Part shown: piece by piece, positions 26,088 through 34,722 of the stretch | How the letters are laid out: the number at the start of each line of letters is the position of its first letter | Position numbering within the stretch: the first letter of the stretch is position 1 | Source of the DNA: JAIEOG01 sp964519985 | GTDB taxonomy: Bacteria; Bdellovibrionota; FAC87; UBA2466 | NCBI GenBank assembly: GCA_964519985.1 | Contig: CAZFMF010000023.1 | Coordinates: 1-58,702, forward strand | Length of the DNA stretch: 58,702 nucleotides | Direction: 5' to 3' | Made by a program: the position numbers and the translations under genes | The notes under the pieces: model-generated | Database searches by the model: none | The model's input: only the letters and a program-made list of their open reading frames with translations | Told to the model about the DNA's origin: nothing

Positions 26088-26106
26088 AAGGTACCCACTA
26101 CCTTTT
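26086..26106. terminator. Compact bidirectional terminator
   Basis: AAAAGGTA-CCCAC-TACCTTTT forms a perfect 8-bp stem with a 5-nt loop. It overlaps the stop codons of both convergent genes (26085-26087 and 26105-26107). The A-run and T-run give each direction a short U-tract. Confidence 0.75.
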
Positions 26107-27019
26107 ACAGGGTGGCTTTGATCTGCTGGACGATGCGGGCGGCGGACAAGCCATACTTTTCGTACAGGTCCTTCGCTTCCCCGGACTCGCCGTACCGGTC
26201 TTGCAGTCCGAGTCGCAGCAAGCGCCCCCCGAAGCCTGTTTCCGCCAGCACTTCCGCGACGGCCGTACCCAATCCACCGATAATGTTGTGGTCCTCGACC
26301 GTCACAATCAGTTTACATTTTCCGCTTAGGCGATGAATGAGGTCCCGATCGATCGGCTTAATGGTCGGGAAATCCGCGACCCACGGGCGCCCTAAAGACT
26401 CCGACGCTTGCAGTGCTTCGGTCACGGTGGCCCCGGACGCCAGCAGCGCGATATCGCCGCCCTCTTTAATGACAATGCCCTTGCCAAACTGAAACGCGCT
26501 CTCACTGTCGTGAATCTTTGGCAATTTCTGACGGGTGAGGCGCAGGTAGAACGCGCCCTCGGTGTTCGCCGCGTAGCGTACCGCTGCCGCGGTGGTGGCG
26601 TGATCCGACGGTTGCAAGACGTTCATCAATGGCAAGCCGCGCATCAATCCGATGTCTTCCAATCCCATCTGCGTGAATCCATCGTCCCCGATCCCCAGAC
26701 CCGCGTGCGTGCCGACGATTTTCACATTCGCTTGCGAGTAACCGATGGAGATTCGGATGGTGTCGTATCGGCCCGTGACAAAGGCGCCGAAACTGCAAAT
26801 GAAGGGCGTAAAGCCGGTGAACGCCATTCCCGCCGCGGTGCCGATCATATTGGCTTCGGCAATTCCCATCTGAAAGAAGCGTTCGGGGTAGGCTTTCGCA
26901 AAGAGCGCGCTCTTCGTGCTGCAGCTCAAATCCGCATCCAAGACGACGATCTTTGGATTTTCTTTTCCCAATGCGACCAGGGTTTCGCCGAAGGAATCTC
27001 GAGTGGCTTTGGGGCTCAC
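26105..27019 (-). CDS. Transketolase, C-terminal half (split enzyme)
   Basis: A 304-aa protein with the pyrimidine-binding and C-terminal domains of transketolase. The catalytic Glu is in FFQMGIAEANMIGTAAGMA, followed by THAGLGIGDDGFTQMGLEDI and a C-terminal TVEDHNIIGGLGTAVAE. With the preceding gene it makes a two-subunit transketolase for the non-oxidative pentose phosphate pathway. GTG 27019 overlaps the upstream stop as GTGA, which decides the start; the longer in-frame start at 27088 would overlap the first subunit by 73 bp. Confidence 0.9.
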   Translation of the reverse strand: MSPKATRDSFGETLVALGKENPKIVVLDADLSCSTKSALFAKAYPERFFQMGIAEANMIGTAAGMAFTGFTPFICSFGAFVTGRYDTIRISIGYSQANVKIVGTHAGLGIGDDGFTQMGLEDIGLMRGLPLMNVLQPSDHATTAAAVRYAANTEGAFYLRLTRQKLPKIHDSESAFQFGKGIVIKEGGDIALLASGATVTEALQASESLGRPWVADFPTIKPIDRDLIHRLSGKCKLIVTVEDHNIIGGLGTAVAEVLAETGFGGRLLRLGLQDRYGESGEAKDLYEKYGLSAARIVQQIKATL

Positions 27020-27849
27020 GATTTGCCTCCCTGGATTTCGCGGACCGCCTGTTTGAGCTGCTCCGCATTCGGGGCCACTCCGTGCCAACCAATATTGTTT
27101 TCCATGAACGAAACGCCCTTCCCCTTCACGGTGCGGGCGACGATCATCGTGGGTTTTTCGGTTTCTCGGCGGGCTTTATCGAGCGCGCCCAAAATCTGAC
27201 CGAAATCATGGCCGTCGATCTCCTGAACCGCCCAACGAAATGCCCGCCATTTTTCCGCCAAGGGACGCAGGTCCATGACCTCTTCCACAGGGCCATCAAT
27301 CTGGCCGTTATTATTGTCGGTGAACACAATGAGGTTATTCAGCTTGAACTTGGGCGCCGACATCGCGGCTTCCCAGATCTGGCCTTCTTGCGTTTCGCCG
27401 TCGCCAATCACGCAAAAGACGCGCGAGGATTTTCCGGCCAGTTTGAAACCTAGGGCGACGCCCTGGGCAATCGAAAGCCCTTGTCCGAGCGACCCCGTCG
27501 ATGCCTCGGCCCACGGAAACGCCACCCGATCGGGGTGACCTTGCAGCCGGGAATTCACCTGGCGCAGGGTCGAAAGTTCCTTGCGGTCAATGGAGCCGCG
27601 AGCGACCAGGGTCGCGTAGAGCGCGGGTACGCCGTGCCCCTTAGATAGAATCAAGCGATCGCGGTCTTCCCAATCGGGCCGTTGCGGGTCGGTTTTCATT
27701 TCGTGGAAGAAGAGCGTGACCAGGATATCGATAAGCGAAAGGGATCCACCGGGGTGCCCCGACTTCGCTTTTTCCAACATTTCCAGGATATCGACGCGAC
27801 AGCCCGCCGCCACCGTTTTCAAGTTTTCGACTAGACCGGCTTCCACCAT
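27016..27849 (-). CDS. Transketolase, N-terminal half (split enzyme)
   Basis: A 277-aa thiamine-diphosphate-binding subunit. AKSGHPGGSLSLIDILVTL, SKGHGVPALYA, STGSLGQGLSIAQGVALG and the cofactor motif GDGETQEGQIWEA...NN are all present. It forms the first half of the split enzyme and is translationally coupled to the second half. ATG 27849 has AAAGG upstream. It begins 67 bp after the rhomboid gene on the same strand and may be the tail of that operon. Confidence 0.9.
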   Translation of the reverse strand: MVEAGLVENLKTVAAGCRVDILEMLEKAKSGHPGGSLSLIDILVTLFFHEMKTDPQRPDWEDRDRLILSKGHGVPALYATLVARGSIDRKELSTLRQVNSRLQGHPDRVAFPWAEASTGSLGQGLSIAQGVALGFKLAGKSSRVFCVIGDGETQEGQIWEAAMSAPKFKLNNLIVFTDNNNGQIDGPVEEVMDLRPLAEKWRAFRWAVQEIDGHDFGQILGALDKARRETEKPTMIVARTVKGKGVSFMENNIGWHGVAPNAEQLKQAVREIQGGKS

Positions 27850-27916
27850 GCGGCCTTTCTAGCGGTTTGTCGGTCGTTGTGCAGCTGTTTTTTGGAAAGC
27901 TTTTCGGGGGGGCGTG

Positions 27917-29194
27917 TCAGGGACCCCGACGACCGGTGACGGCGGCCGGCGGATTGGGCGGGGGGGCCGAAAACGAAGCTAGTTTCGCCATGAGAAGCTC
28001 GAGTTTGCGCTCGGTATTGCCGCCTTCAGGATGCGCCCGGCGGTAGGCGCTGACCAGCTCGATGAGGTAGGGCTGGTGTTCAAACACTTGGGCCAGTGCC
28101 TGGGCCAACCGAATAATGCTGTCGTAGGGCGTCGCCGTCAGCCAAGGTGCGGGCAAGGGCAACCCGGCTTTCAAAACTCCGGCGATGGCCTCGGCGGCGT
28201 GGGCGGTTTGGAGGCGCAAGAAAGTCGGGGAAAGGAAACGGAAGGCGGTCTCCAACTGCTCCGGGGTCCAAACCGTCGGGTGCTTGGCGATGAGTCGGCA
28301 GAGGTGGATCTTCACTTGATCGTTGTACGGGTTGATCGTGAGCAATTCGCCCCAGCTACGAAAGGCCTTTTGCAGCAGATCTTCCTCCGTGCCCCGCGGG
28401 ATCTTCACCCAGTGCAGGAACTCCGCGCGGGTTTGCAAGTACGCCGGCCAACGTTGGAAGAACCGCAAGGTCAAGGCGAGTACCATACCGGAGGTGAATC
28501 CGACGACGTGGGCCAGGTGGTCCACGCTATCCACCCGGTCGGGGAGGAATTGCCCGGTCGACAAAACTAGTTCCAATAGAATCACGTCGACGAAAAAAAA
28601 CCACGACGTTTTGAGATTGATCGTCCCGTGCCGGCTGGGGAACCAGAAGAAATAGCGCGTGCGGAACCGGAAGTTATAGACGTAGTAGGTACCCATCAGA
28701 GCGAAGATTCCCCCACTTGCACCGATATGCGGAATGTAAGCCGACGATTCCGTTGATAACCACATGCTCGTCAGTAGGCCGAGACTCCCGCCCAAAATAA
28801 AAATGGAAACCGTGCAGAGAAAAGGGATGAAAGTGGTGCAAATGCGGGCGCCCGCGAAAACACCGATCCAGTTCAGAACCAGATGCGGAATGCTGCCGTG
28901 GAGGAAGTTTGCGTAGATGAGGCGAGCGGCATCCCAATCCCCCTTGGCGGGTGCGATGGCGAGCAGCGGGCGTTTGCGCAGAAATTCATGCGCTTCCGGC
29001 GTCAGCTGGGGTTTGCCCTCTTCGTCCGGAACCAAGTAGCTCTTCAACGAATTGACGTACTCGAAATCCGCCTGGGTGCGTTCCCAGCTAACCAAGAACC
29101 CTACGCCGATAATGAGCAATAGGATCAGCGCCGGCCAAAGCATTGGCAAATGCGGTTTGGGAACTTCCGGCGTAATGGGAACGAGCAGGATCAT
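27917..29194 (-). CDS. Rhomboid-family intramembrane serine protease
   Basis: A 425-aa membrane protein. A first helix at about 19-36 is followed by the rhomboid core: HGSIPHLVLNW (oxyanion His/Asn; Asn108), the catalytic GASGG with Ser160, and VDHLAHVVGF with His229, giving the Ser-His dyad. The C-terminal 180 residues are soluble and helical, probably cytoplasmic, and unusual in length for a rhomboid. It cleaves membrane-anchored substrates, so products of the same operon are candidates. ATG 29194 overlaps the RDD stop as ATGA. Confidence 0.87.
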   Translation of the reverse strand: MILLVPITPEVPKPHLPMLWPALILLLIIGVGFLVSWERTQADFEYVNSLKSYLVPDEEGKPQLTPEAHEFLRKRPLLAIAPAKGDWDAARLIYANFLHGSIPHLVLNWIGVFAGARICTTFIPFLCTVSIFILGGSLGLLTSMWLSTESSAYIPHIGASGGIFALMGTYYVYNFRFRTRYFFWFPSRHGTINLKTSWFFFVDVILLELVLSTGQFLPDRVDSVDHLAHVVGFTSGMVLALTLRFFQRWPAYLQTRAEFLHWVKIPRGTEEDLLQKAFRSWGELLTINPYNDQVKIHLCRLIAKHPTVWTPEQLETAFRFLSPTFLRLQTAHAAEAIAGVLKAGLPLPAPWLTATPYDSIIRLAQALAQVFEHQPYLIELVSAYRRAHPEGGNTERKLELLMAKLASFSAPPPNPPAAVTGRRGP

Positions 29195-29736
29195 GGTCCA
29201 CCGCGCACCTTCTTCACGGCGCTTCCGCTGAGCAGATCATGCAGCGCTCGGCGGTCGGGACGGAAGAGGGCGCTCAGAGGTCCGATGAGGATCGCCGCGC
29301 CCAGGACCTTTCCGACGGCCTCCCGCAAGAGTGCCCGCTGATAGTCTAGGAGCTCACCGCTTTCCGCATCGACGACCCGCAAGCCCATGATCAGTTTGGC
29401 CGGCGAACCGCCAAAACGCATGACGGTCCAAACGAAAAAGAGAAAAAGCGCCAAGGTTTTGAGCAGCCAGGCGAGATAACTCACGAGTAACAACACCGCC
29501 GGGGTCGCCGGTTCAGAAAACCCGCCGAGTAAGACCGGCACGGTGTTCTTGATCGTGTTGATCAAGTGTTGGATTCCGGAAGAAGCGAGTGAGAAGAGGA
29601 TCAGGTCGAGCAGTAGCGCCGCCGTTCGCAGCGGCAAATCCGCGTTCGGGCAATCGAGATAGTGCTCGTGTTCCGCCTCGCGCAGCGTATCGGCAACCGA
29701 TCGCTTGCGTTTGCGTGTGGTGAGATAGTGTCCCAA
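29191..29736 (-). CDS. RDD family membrane protein
   Basis: A 181-aa protein with the RDD layout: PLRTAALLLDLILFSLASSG in the first helix, a second helix pair, FGGSPAKLIMGLRVVD, and a C-terminal RPDRRALHDLLSGS. RDD proteins are small inner-membrane proteins, some linked to transport, without a general assigned function. The start is TTG 29736, 9 bp after the upstream stop and preceded by GGAG. It overlaps the rhomboid gene by 4 bp. Confidence 0.82.
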   Translation of the reverse strand: MGHYLTTRKRKRSVADTLREAEHEHYLDCPNADLPLRTAALLLDLILFSLASSGIQHLINTIKNTVPVLLGGFSEPATPAVLLLVSYLAWLLKTLALFLFFVWTVMRFGGSPAKLIMGLRVVDAESGELLDYQRALLREAVGKVLGAAILIGPLSALFRPDRRALHDLLSGSAVKKVRGGP

Positions 29737-29745
29737 AGCCGTCTC

Positions 29746-31020
29746 CTAACTTCCCGAGTTCCATTGCCGCGAGAAAGCAAACAGCGCGGCCGCATGGTTT
29801 TCGAGTTCCTGCCGCTGTTCTTCCGAAAAAACGCTCGCCGGGTTCAGCAGCACGGCTTTCAATCGGTGGGCGCGGCACAGGCGCAAGAAGATTTCGCCCA
29901 GGGTTTCGTAAGGTATGGCCGGCAGCCCTAGGGCATTGGTCAGGGGGAGCCCCCCGAGATCGGCGTTTTGTCCCAAGAGGAAAAGCCATAATCCGGCTTC
30001 AAGCAACGACGGCCGCGTGGGTTCAGCGTCGGGCACGCCGGCCAGAAAGCGCAGCGAGTTTTTCAACGTCAGTGTAGGGAACCGTTCGGCCTTTGGCCAA
30101 CCTTCCCAGCCTTGCGCGAGTGCTTCCCAGGCGCCGACGAGCGCCGGGTGGAGATCCCCTCGGGCCGAAGTGGCGTCCCAGAAAGTCGCCAATACTTCTT
30201 TACGCTGCGGCCAGAATCCCGCCGCTCCGATAACGAGCTTCTCCTGCCACTCCACCTCAATGGCGAAGCAAAGCTGTTGGCCCTCGAGGCGGGCCAAGTG
30301 ATTGGGCGGAAAGCCCTCGCTGCTCGTTTCGCGCAACGATCGAAAATAATGCGCCATCGCGAAATATTCTTGGGCCGCGGGAACCGTCGGGCCGGTTTCC
30401 GCACTTTCCAGCGCCGAGTCTTGCGGAGATTCAAATCCTTGGGTGACTGCTTCGGACCCTTCCGCCGTAGCCAGGCCGGGGAGGAGGGTTTCGACACCCT
30501 CTTCATCGGGCGCCGCCCAACTGACCGCATCGCCCGAACTGAGTTGCGGCATCTCCGAAGTGGGCGAGGCGGGTGACTCCGCCACAAAGTTGATGATGTT
30601 TCCCATCATCGTCACTTCCGTGTTTTCTTCCGCGGGAACCGCGGTCGGGGCCGGAGGCGGCGTCACCGGTTGCAGCGGCAGGAGCGCTCCCACCATCGTG
30701 GGTTCGTCCGCTTCTTCCGGGGCGGCGTTGCTTAAGTAGTCGGCGACTTTAATGCTGTTGAGTTGCGCGGCATCGAGGCCGGCCAGCTGTTCCAGCTGCA
30801 TCAAGAAGAGGCAGTAAATGGCTTTGAATTTGCGGAAGCTTTCTTTCAGCGATTCCTGTTCGGGGGCCACCCGTTCGAGACTCGTTTCGCGTTGCTCGAT
30901 GAATAGGCTGACTTTCGCCAATGTTTGCTTTTCGAGCCCGTACTTGTGGCAAAACGGTTCGGCCGCCAGCTGTTCGGCTAGCGCGTGAAGTTCCGCGGAG
31001 ATGTCTCGTGCGGCTTCCAT
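29746..31020 (-). CDS. Unknown 424-aa protein in the sigma-like/rhomboid operon
   Basis: No family was recognised. Residues 1-95 are helical. Residues about 100-215 are low-complexity, acidic and Pro/Ala/Thr-rich, with three similar short motifs (EPTMVG, EVTMMG, VETLLPG). Residues about 215-424 look globular, with several Trp. No signal peptide or membrane helix is seen, so it is probably cytoplasmic. Repeated Thr motifs in a disordered linker could be docking or phosphorylation sites, which is speculation. It starts 7 bp after the sigma-like gene and ends 9 bp before the RDD gene. ATG 31020 has GAGG upstream. Confidence 0.6.
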   Translation of the reverse strand: MEAARDISAELHALAEQLAAEPFCHKYGLEKQTLAKVSLFIEQRETSLERVAPEQESLKESFRKFKAIYCLFLMQLEQLAGLDAAQLNSIKVADYLSNAAPEEADEPTMVGALLPLQPVTPPPAPTAVPAEENTEVTMMGNIINFVAESPASPTSEMPQLSSGDAVSWAAPDEEGVETLLPGLATAEGSEAVTQGFESPQDSALESAETGPTVPAAQEYFAMAHYFRSLRETSSEGFPPNHLARLEGQQLCFAIEVEWQEKLVIGAAGFWPQRKEVLATFWDATSARGDLHPALVGAWEALAQGWEGWPKAERFPTLTLKNSLRFLAGVPDAEPTRPSLLEAGLWLFLLGQNADLGGLPLTNALGLPAIPYETLGEIFLRLCRAHRLKAVLLNPASVFSEEQRQELENHAAALFAFSRQWNSGS

Positions 31021-31027
31021 CCGTGCC

Positions 31028-31309
31028 TCACTGCTTGACCAAGCATTTTGCCCGCAGCTGTTGCGCTAGCTCCCGCTTGATCCGTTCGATCCACTGACCG
31101 ACTTGTTCGGCGGAAACGGCGTGTTCTTTTCCGAGTTCTTCCAGCGTCGCGCCGTCGAAATAGCGGGAAATCAGCGCGCGGCTGTCCGGATTCAGAGCTT
31201 GCACGGCGTCGTCGAGCTTCTGCATGATGTGCGCGACCGCGTCTTTGACGACGGTCTCGTCCAGCAGCTGCTCCATGTCGCGTATGAGAAATTCCCGCGA
31301 GCTCTTCAT
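31028..31309 (-). CDS. Small sigma-70 region 4-like helix-turn-helix protein
   Basis: A 93-aa protein. Residues about 36-85 read like sigma factor region 4: ALNPDSRALISRYFDGATL, then EELGKEHAVSAEQVGQWIER, an HTH ending in a basic helix. Sigma region 2 (-10 recognition and core binding) is absent, so it is not a complete sigma factor. It may bind DNA or RNA polymerase as an accessory regulator. ATG 31309 has AGGGGATAGGA upstream and is favoured over an in-frame ATG at 31351. It is the first gene of the operon that runs to the rhomboid protease. Confidence 0.63.
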   Translation of the reverse strand: MKSSREFLIRDMEQLLDETVVKDAVAHIMQKLDDAVQALNPDSRALISRYFDGATLEELGKEHAVSAEQVGQWIERIKRELAQQLRAKCLVKQ

Positions 31310-31463
31310 TCCTATCCCCTGCCCCGTGCCCCAGCCCTCACCAGGACGCACCGCGGCATTCTTTCGTATCTCTCCTATCGGTTCAAATGACGCTGTGCTT
31401 AACGGCTAGGTGGCAAGGGAAGCAAATCTATGTTATGGTACAGCCGCCTTAATATAAAAAAGT

Positions 31464-32243
31464 ATGCAATCTCGAGCACTTAAAACCAGGTTTGGGCGTT
31501 CAGGACAGTTTGTCTTGGTGCTTTTGGGGCTGCTCCTAGCTGCCTGTAGCGGGATGGATGTGAATCCGGACGACCCGGACTCCCTATTTGCGGAGGCCGA
31601 GCGGCTTTATAAGGACGAGCAATACCTGCTCGCCATCGAGAAATACCGCGATATCAAGAACCGCTTTCCCTATAGCCCGCGGGCCACGGATTCGGAGCTG
31701 CGGATTGCCGACTCTTACTTCGCCCAGGAAAGCTTTCTGGAGGCGGAGAGCGCATACGAAATTTTTCGTGAACTTCACCCCTCCTACCCGAAAAACGATT
31801 ACGTCCAGTTTCAAATTGGGATGTCGTATTTCAATATGGTGCCGGAGAACAGTGCGCGCGACTTAAGTGCCGCGTACCGTGCGATCGATGGGTTCAACCT
31901 TTTGAAGACCCGCTTTCCCGATTCTTCCTATGTCGCGAAGGCCGATGAATATATCGCCGAGTCCCGCAAGAAGCTGGCCGAACACGAGAACTACGTCGCG
32001 GAGTTTTACTTCCACCGCCGACATTTTCTTTCCGCCAGTTATCGCTATGCGGCGTTGCTGAAAGACTACTCCAAAACCGGCTACGATGAAGAGGCGCTCT
32101 ATCGCCTCGGCCAGTGCTATTATAATATTCGGATGTACGATAGCGCTCGGGAGACGTTGGACCGTCTCCTGCGGGAATTCCCGGAATCGAGCTTTGCCGG
32201 GGCCGCCCGCTCGCTGATCGACGAGATCTCCAAAAAGAATTAG
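31464..32243 (+). CDS. bamD: Outer membrane protein assembly factor BamD
   Basis: A 259-aa outer-membrane lipoprotein of the BAM complex that inserts beta-barrel proteins. The signal ends in lipobox LLAAC with the lipidated Cys at 28. TPR-type repeats follow: SLFAEAERLYKDEQYLLAIE, LRIADSYFAQESFLEAESAY, and a C-terminal GYDEEALYRLGQCYYNI. Length matches BamD (about 245-260). The upstream AT-rich sequence TATGTTATGG (near 31430) may be part of its promoter. It is followed 25 bp later by another TPR gene. Confidence 0.92.
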   Translation: MQSRALKTRFGRSGQFVLVLLGLLLAACSGMDVNPDDPDSLFAEAERLYKDEQYLLAIEKYRDIKNRFPYSPRATDSELRIADSYFAQESFLEAESAYEIFRELHPSYPKNDYVQFQIGMSYFNMVPENSARDLSAAYRAIDGFNLLKTRFPDSSYVAKADEYIAESRKKLAEHENYVAEFYFHRRHFLSASYRYAALLKDYSKTGYDEEALYRLGQCYYNIRMYDSARETLDRLLREFPESSFAGAARSLIDEISKKN

Positions 32244-32268
32244 CCCAACTCTTCGAAAGGGGCGCAGC

Positions 32269-32994
32269 ATGGATTCCAGGGCACCCACGGTAGATGATCT
32301 GCTCAGAATGGCCCGGGAAGACATTGCCCGGAGTAGCCTTTCTTCCGCCGAAAAGACGCTTGAGCAAGCACTGGCGGTCAATAACCGTTCGGCCGAGGCG
32401 TACCATTTGCTCGGCTGCGTTTACTCGAAACGGGGAAAATTTAAGAAGGCGACGGTGGCGTTCCAGAATGCCTTACACCTCGATCCGTTTTACACCGAGG
32501 CCGCCATTGCGTTGAGCAGCCTCTTCAACGATGTCGGCAAATACCGCGAAGGCGCCGCCGTTTTCTACCAGGCCAAGAAGCATCTTGATACGTTACCGCC
32601 CGGGCACGATCCGAAGATCAATCGCACTTTGGCTCAGCGCCACCACGAGTTGGGACTTCTCTACATGCGGTTCGAGCGTTTCGCCGAAGCCAACCATGAA
32701 TTCACCAAAGCGCTCAATCTCGATCCTTCCAACGTTGCGGTTTCGATCCAGATCGCCAAAAGCCTTTCGAAGCTGGGAGATCGCGGCGCGGCGGCGGCAT
32801 TCTTGAAACAGACGATTGCCCAGCATCCCAAGTGCGCCGAAGCGCGCATTCAGCTCGGCATTTTGCTGCACGCGCAGCAAAACGTGCGCGAGGCGCAGCG
32901 AGAATGGAAAGACGCGCTGGCGCTCGATCCGACCAACCGGCAGGCGCAGATGTACCTCGAAATGGTGGATCTGCCGGCTGCCCACAACGCCTAG
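32269..32994 (+). CDS. TPR-repeat protein
   Basis: A 241-aa protein built almost wholly of tetratricopeptide repeats (about five), for example AEAYHLLGCVYSKRGKFKKA, then TEAAIALSSLFNDVGKYREG. No signal peptide or membrane helix is present, so it is probably a cytoplasmic scaffold. It lies between bamD and a lysine-rich exported protein, with the latter starting 2 bp after its stop, so the three look like one operon. A partner cannot be named. Confidence 0.8.
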   Translation: MDSRAPTVDDLLRMAREDIARSSLSSAEKTLEQALAVNNRSAEAYHLLGCVYSKRGKFKKATVAFQNALHLDPFYTEAAIALSSLFNDVGKYREGAAVFYQAKKHLDTLPPGHDPKINRTLAQRHHELGLLYMRFERFAEANHEFTKALNLDPSNVAVSIQIAKSLSKLGDRGAAAAFLKQTIAQHPKCAEARIQLGILLHAQQNVREAQREWKDALALDPTNRQAQMYLEMVDLPAAHNA

Positions 32995-32996
32995 CC

Positions 32997-33659
32997 ATGC
33001 GGGCGGCGACTCTCCTGCTCGGATTGGCTTTGATCCTTCACCCCGCGATTGCGCACGGGAAGAAAAAGGTCGCCAAGCCCCGTAGGATCGCGACCGAAAT
33101 CAAAAGGAAAGCCGAAAAAAAGCCGGAAAAGAAAAAGGCGGTAGAAGTGAAAGCCCCGGCGGAAATCCTCACCCCGCCTTCGGTGCCGACCACCACCCAG
33201 GTTCCCCTCGTCGATTCGGGATTGCCCGGCCGCACCGCCCGCTACTTTCGGGAATTCAATTCCGGATTTGGGCTCTTGGCGTTTGCGCTGCCGGGAGTAT
33301 TACTCCAAACCCAAATGCGATTTCTCTCGAGTCGTCGCCGGCCGGTGTATTTCGGGATTGATGGCCAATTCGGGCTTTTCGACCCCGCCTTCTTTCTGAG
33401 CTTGATGCCCGGAGTTTGGTACGACTTTGTTTTGCGTTACCAGCCTTTGGCGACGCTCACGTTCGGTCTGACCGCGGGCCCCAGTTTTTCCAAAGGGCTC
33501 CCGCTCATTCCCGATCAATCGTTCGCCCTCTTCGGCGAAGTCGGACTGAGTTACGAACTCGATGATCTGGCGGCGGTACGTGTACTGTTTCGGCCCGGTG
33601 TGGTAGGTGGCAGGTTTGCAATGGGCTCGAGTCTGCTCATGGGCTTTCGATTTCGCTGA
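32997..33659 (+). CDS. Exported protein with Lys-rich linker and barrel-like domain
   Basis: A 220-aa protein. A signal peptide (about 1-19) is followed by a Lys/Ala/Pro-rich linker (about 20-65), then about 150 residues of alternating beta-strand-like sequence ending in MGFRFR, as in outer-membrane barrels. The basic linker may contact peptidoglycan or lipopolysaccharide. ATG 32997 is 2 bp after the TPR stop codon and gives the signal peptide directly. It may depend on neighbouring bamD for assembly. Function unknown. Confidence 0.65.
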   Translation: MRAATLLLGLALILHPAIAHGKKKVAKPRRIATEIKRKAEKKPEKKKAVEVKAPAEILTPPSVPTTTQVPLVDSGLPGRTARYFREFNSGFGLLAFALPGVLLQTQMRFLSSRRRPVYFGIDGQFGLFDPAFFLSLMPGVWYDFVLRYQPLATLTFGLTAGPSFSKGLPLIPDQSFALFGEVGLSYELDDLAAVRVLFRPGVVGGRFAMGSSLLMGFRFR

Positions 33660-33678
33660 GGGAGGGCTTGTTCACGTG

Positions 33679-34722
33679 ATGAGTCATAAAGGTTTGACGT
33701 TCGACGATGTGTTGCTCGTTCCGGGCTATAACGGGATCCGGTCCCGCCAAAACGTCACTACGAAGACGCAAGCGCGGGGACGCGAGTTCGATATTCCCTT
33801 GATCAGTTCCAATATGGACACCATCACCGACGGAGCCATGGCCGATGCCATGGCCGCGCTCGGCGGTTTTGGCATCTTGCACCGGTTCATGACCATCGAT
33901 GTGAATGTAAAAGTCTTTAAGGCGCTGGCTCAGCCCAAGAAAACCGGCATTTCCATCGGGATTGGAAAAGACGGGATGGATCGCGCCGACGCTCTGATTG
34001 GGGCCGGGGCGGAGATCATTTGTGTCGACGTGGCGCACGGGCATTCGAAGGAAGTGAATCGGACCATTCGCTCGCTGCGCGAACAACATGGAGACAATAT
34101 TCTCGTCATCGCCGGCAATGTTGCGACTTACGCCGGTGCAGACTACCTCGCCGCCGCTGGCGCCGATTTGATCAAGGTCGGCATTGGGTCGGGTTCCGTT
34201 TGCACGACGCGGATCAAGACCGGCTTCGGGGTCCCGCAGCTTTCTGCGCTTCAGGATTGTCGCAAAGTCGATCGCGCCCTCATCGCCGATGGTGGCATCC
34301 GTTTTCCTTCGGATGCGGTGAAGGCGCTTGCCGCTGGCGCCGACTTCGTAATGCTGGGAGGAATGCTCGCCGGAACCGATGAAACCCCCGGGGAAACCGT
34401 GAAAAAGAAAACGGCCGACGGGAAAACCCTGTCCGTGAAGCGGTTCCGCGGAATGGCTTCCCGCGAAGCGCAGGAAGAGTTCATGGGCAATATGTCGGAA
34501 TGGAAAACTGCCGAAGGGGTGGCAATCGAAGTGCCCTGCCGCGGACCGGTGAAGGCGATCATTCAGGACATCATGGGTGGTCTGCGTTCGGGCATGACCT
34601 ATTGCGGGGCGGAGACGTTGAAGGACTTGCAGCGAAAGGCCCAATTTCTCGAAATCACTCCGGCGTCGCGCGCCGAAGGCACACCGCACGCGATTGGACG
34701 GCTTACCGAATCAGGGGGCTGA
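33679..34722 (+). CDS. guaC: GMP reductase
   Basis: A 347-aa TIM-barrel enzyme of the IMPDH/GMPR family, the same length as E. coli GuaC. The catalytic loop GIGSGSVCTTRIKTGFGVPQ has Cys175. Three points favour GMP reductase over IMP dehydrogenase: no CBS domains, the KTG sequence after the loop, and a flap reading SEWKTAEG with Glu where IMPDH has an Arg-Tyr pair. It converts GMP to IMP with NADPH. ATG 33679 follows GTG in frame at 33676; GGAGG lies upstream. Its 3' end overlaps the PilZ gene by 12 bp. Confidence 0.85.
   Translation: MSHKGLTFDDVLLVPGYNGIRSRQNVTTKTQARGREFDIPLISSNMDTITDGAMADAMAALGGFGILHRFMTIDVNVKVFKALAQPKKTGISIGIGKDGMDRADALIGAGAEIICVDVAHGHSKEVNRTIRSLREQHGDNILVIAGNVATYAGADYLAAAGADLIKVGIGSGSVCTTRIKTGFGVPQLSALQDCRKVDRALIADGGIRFPSDAVKALAAGADFVMLGGMLAGTDETPGETVKKKTADGKTLSVKRFRGMASREAQEEFMGNMSEWKTAEGVAIEVPCRGPVKAIIQDIMGGLRSGMTYCGAETLKDLQRKAQFLEITPASRAEGTPHAIGRLTESGG

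Noticed and set aside
31410..31425. Sigma-54-like promoter TGGCAAGGGAAGC ahead of bamD
   Set aside because: The distance between GG and GC is 8 instead of 10 bp, so it does not fit the -24/-12 consensus.
33679..34722. IMP dehydrogenase instead of GMP reductase
   Set aside because: CBS domains are missing and the flap has the GMPR-type Glu rather than Arg-Tyr.
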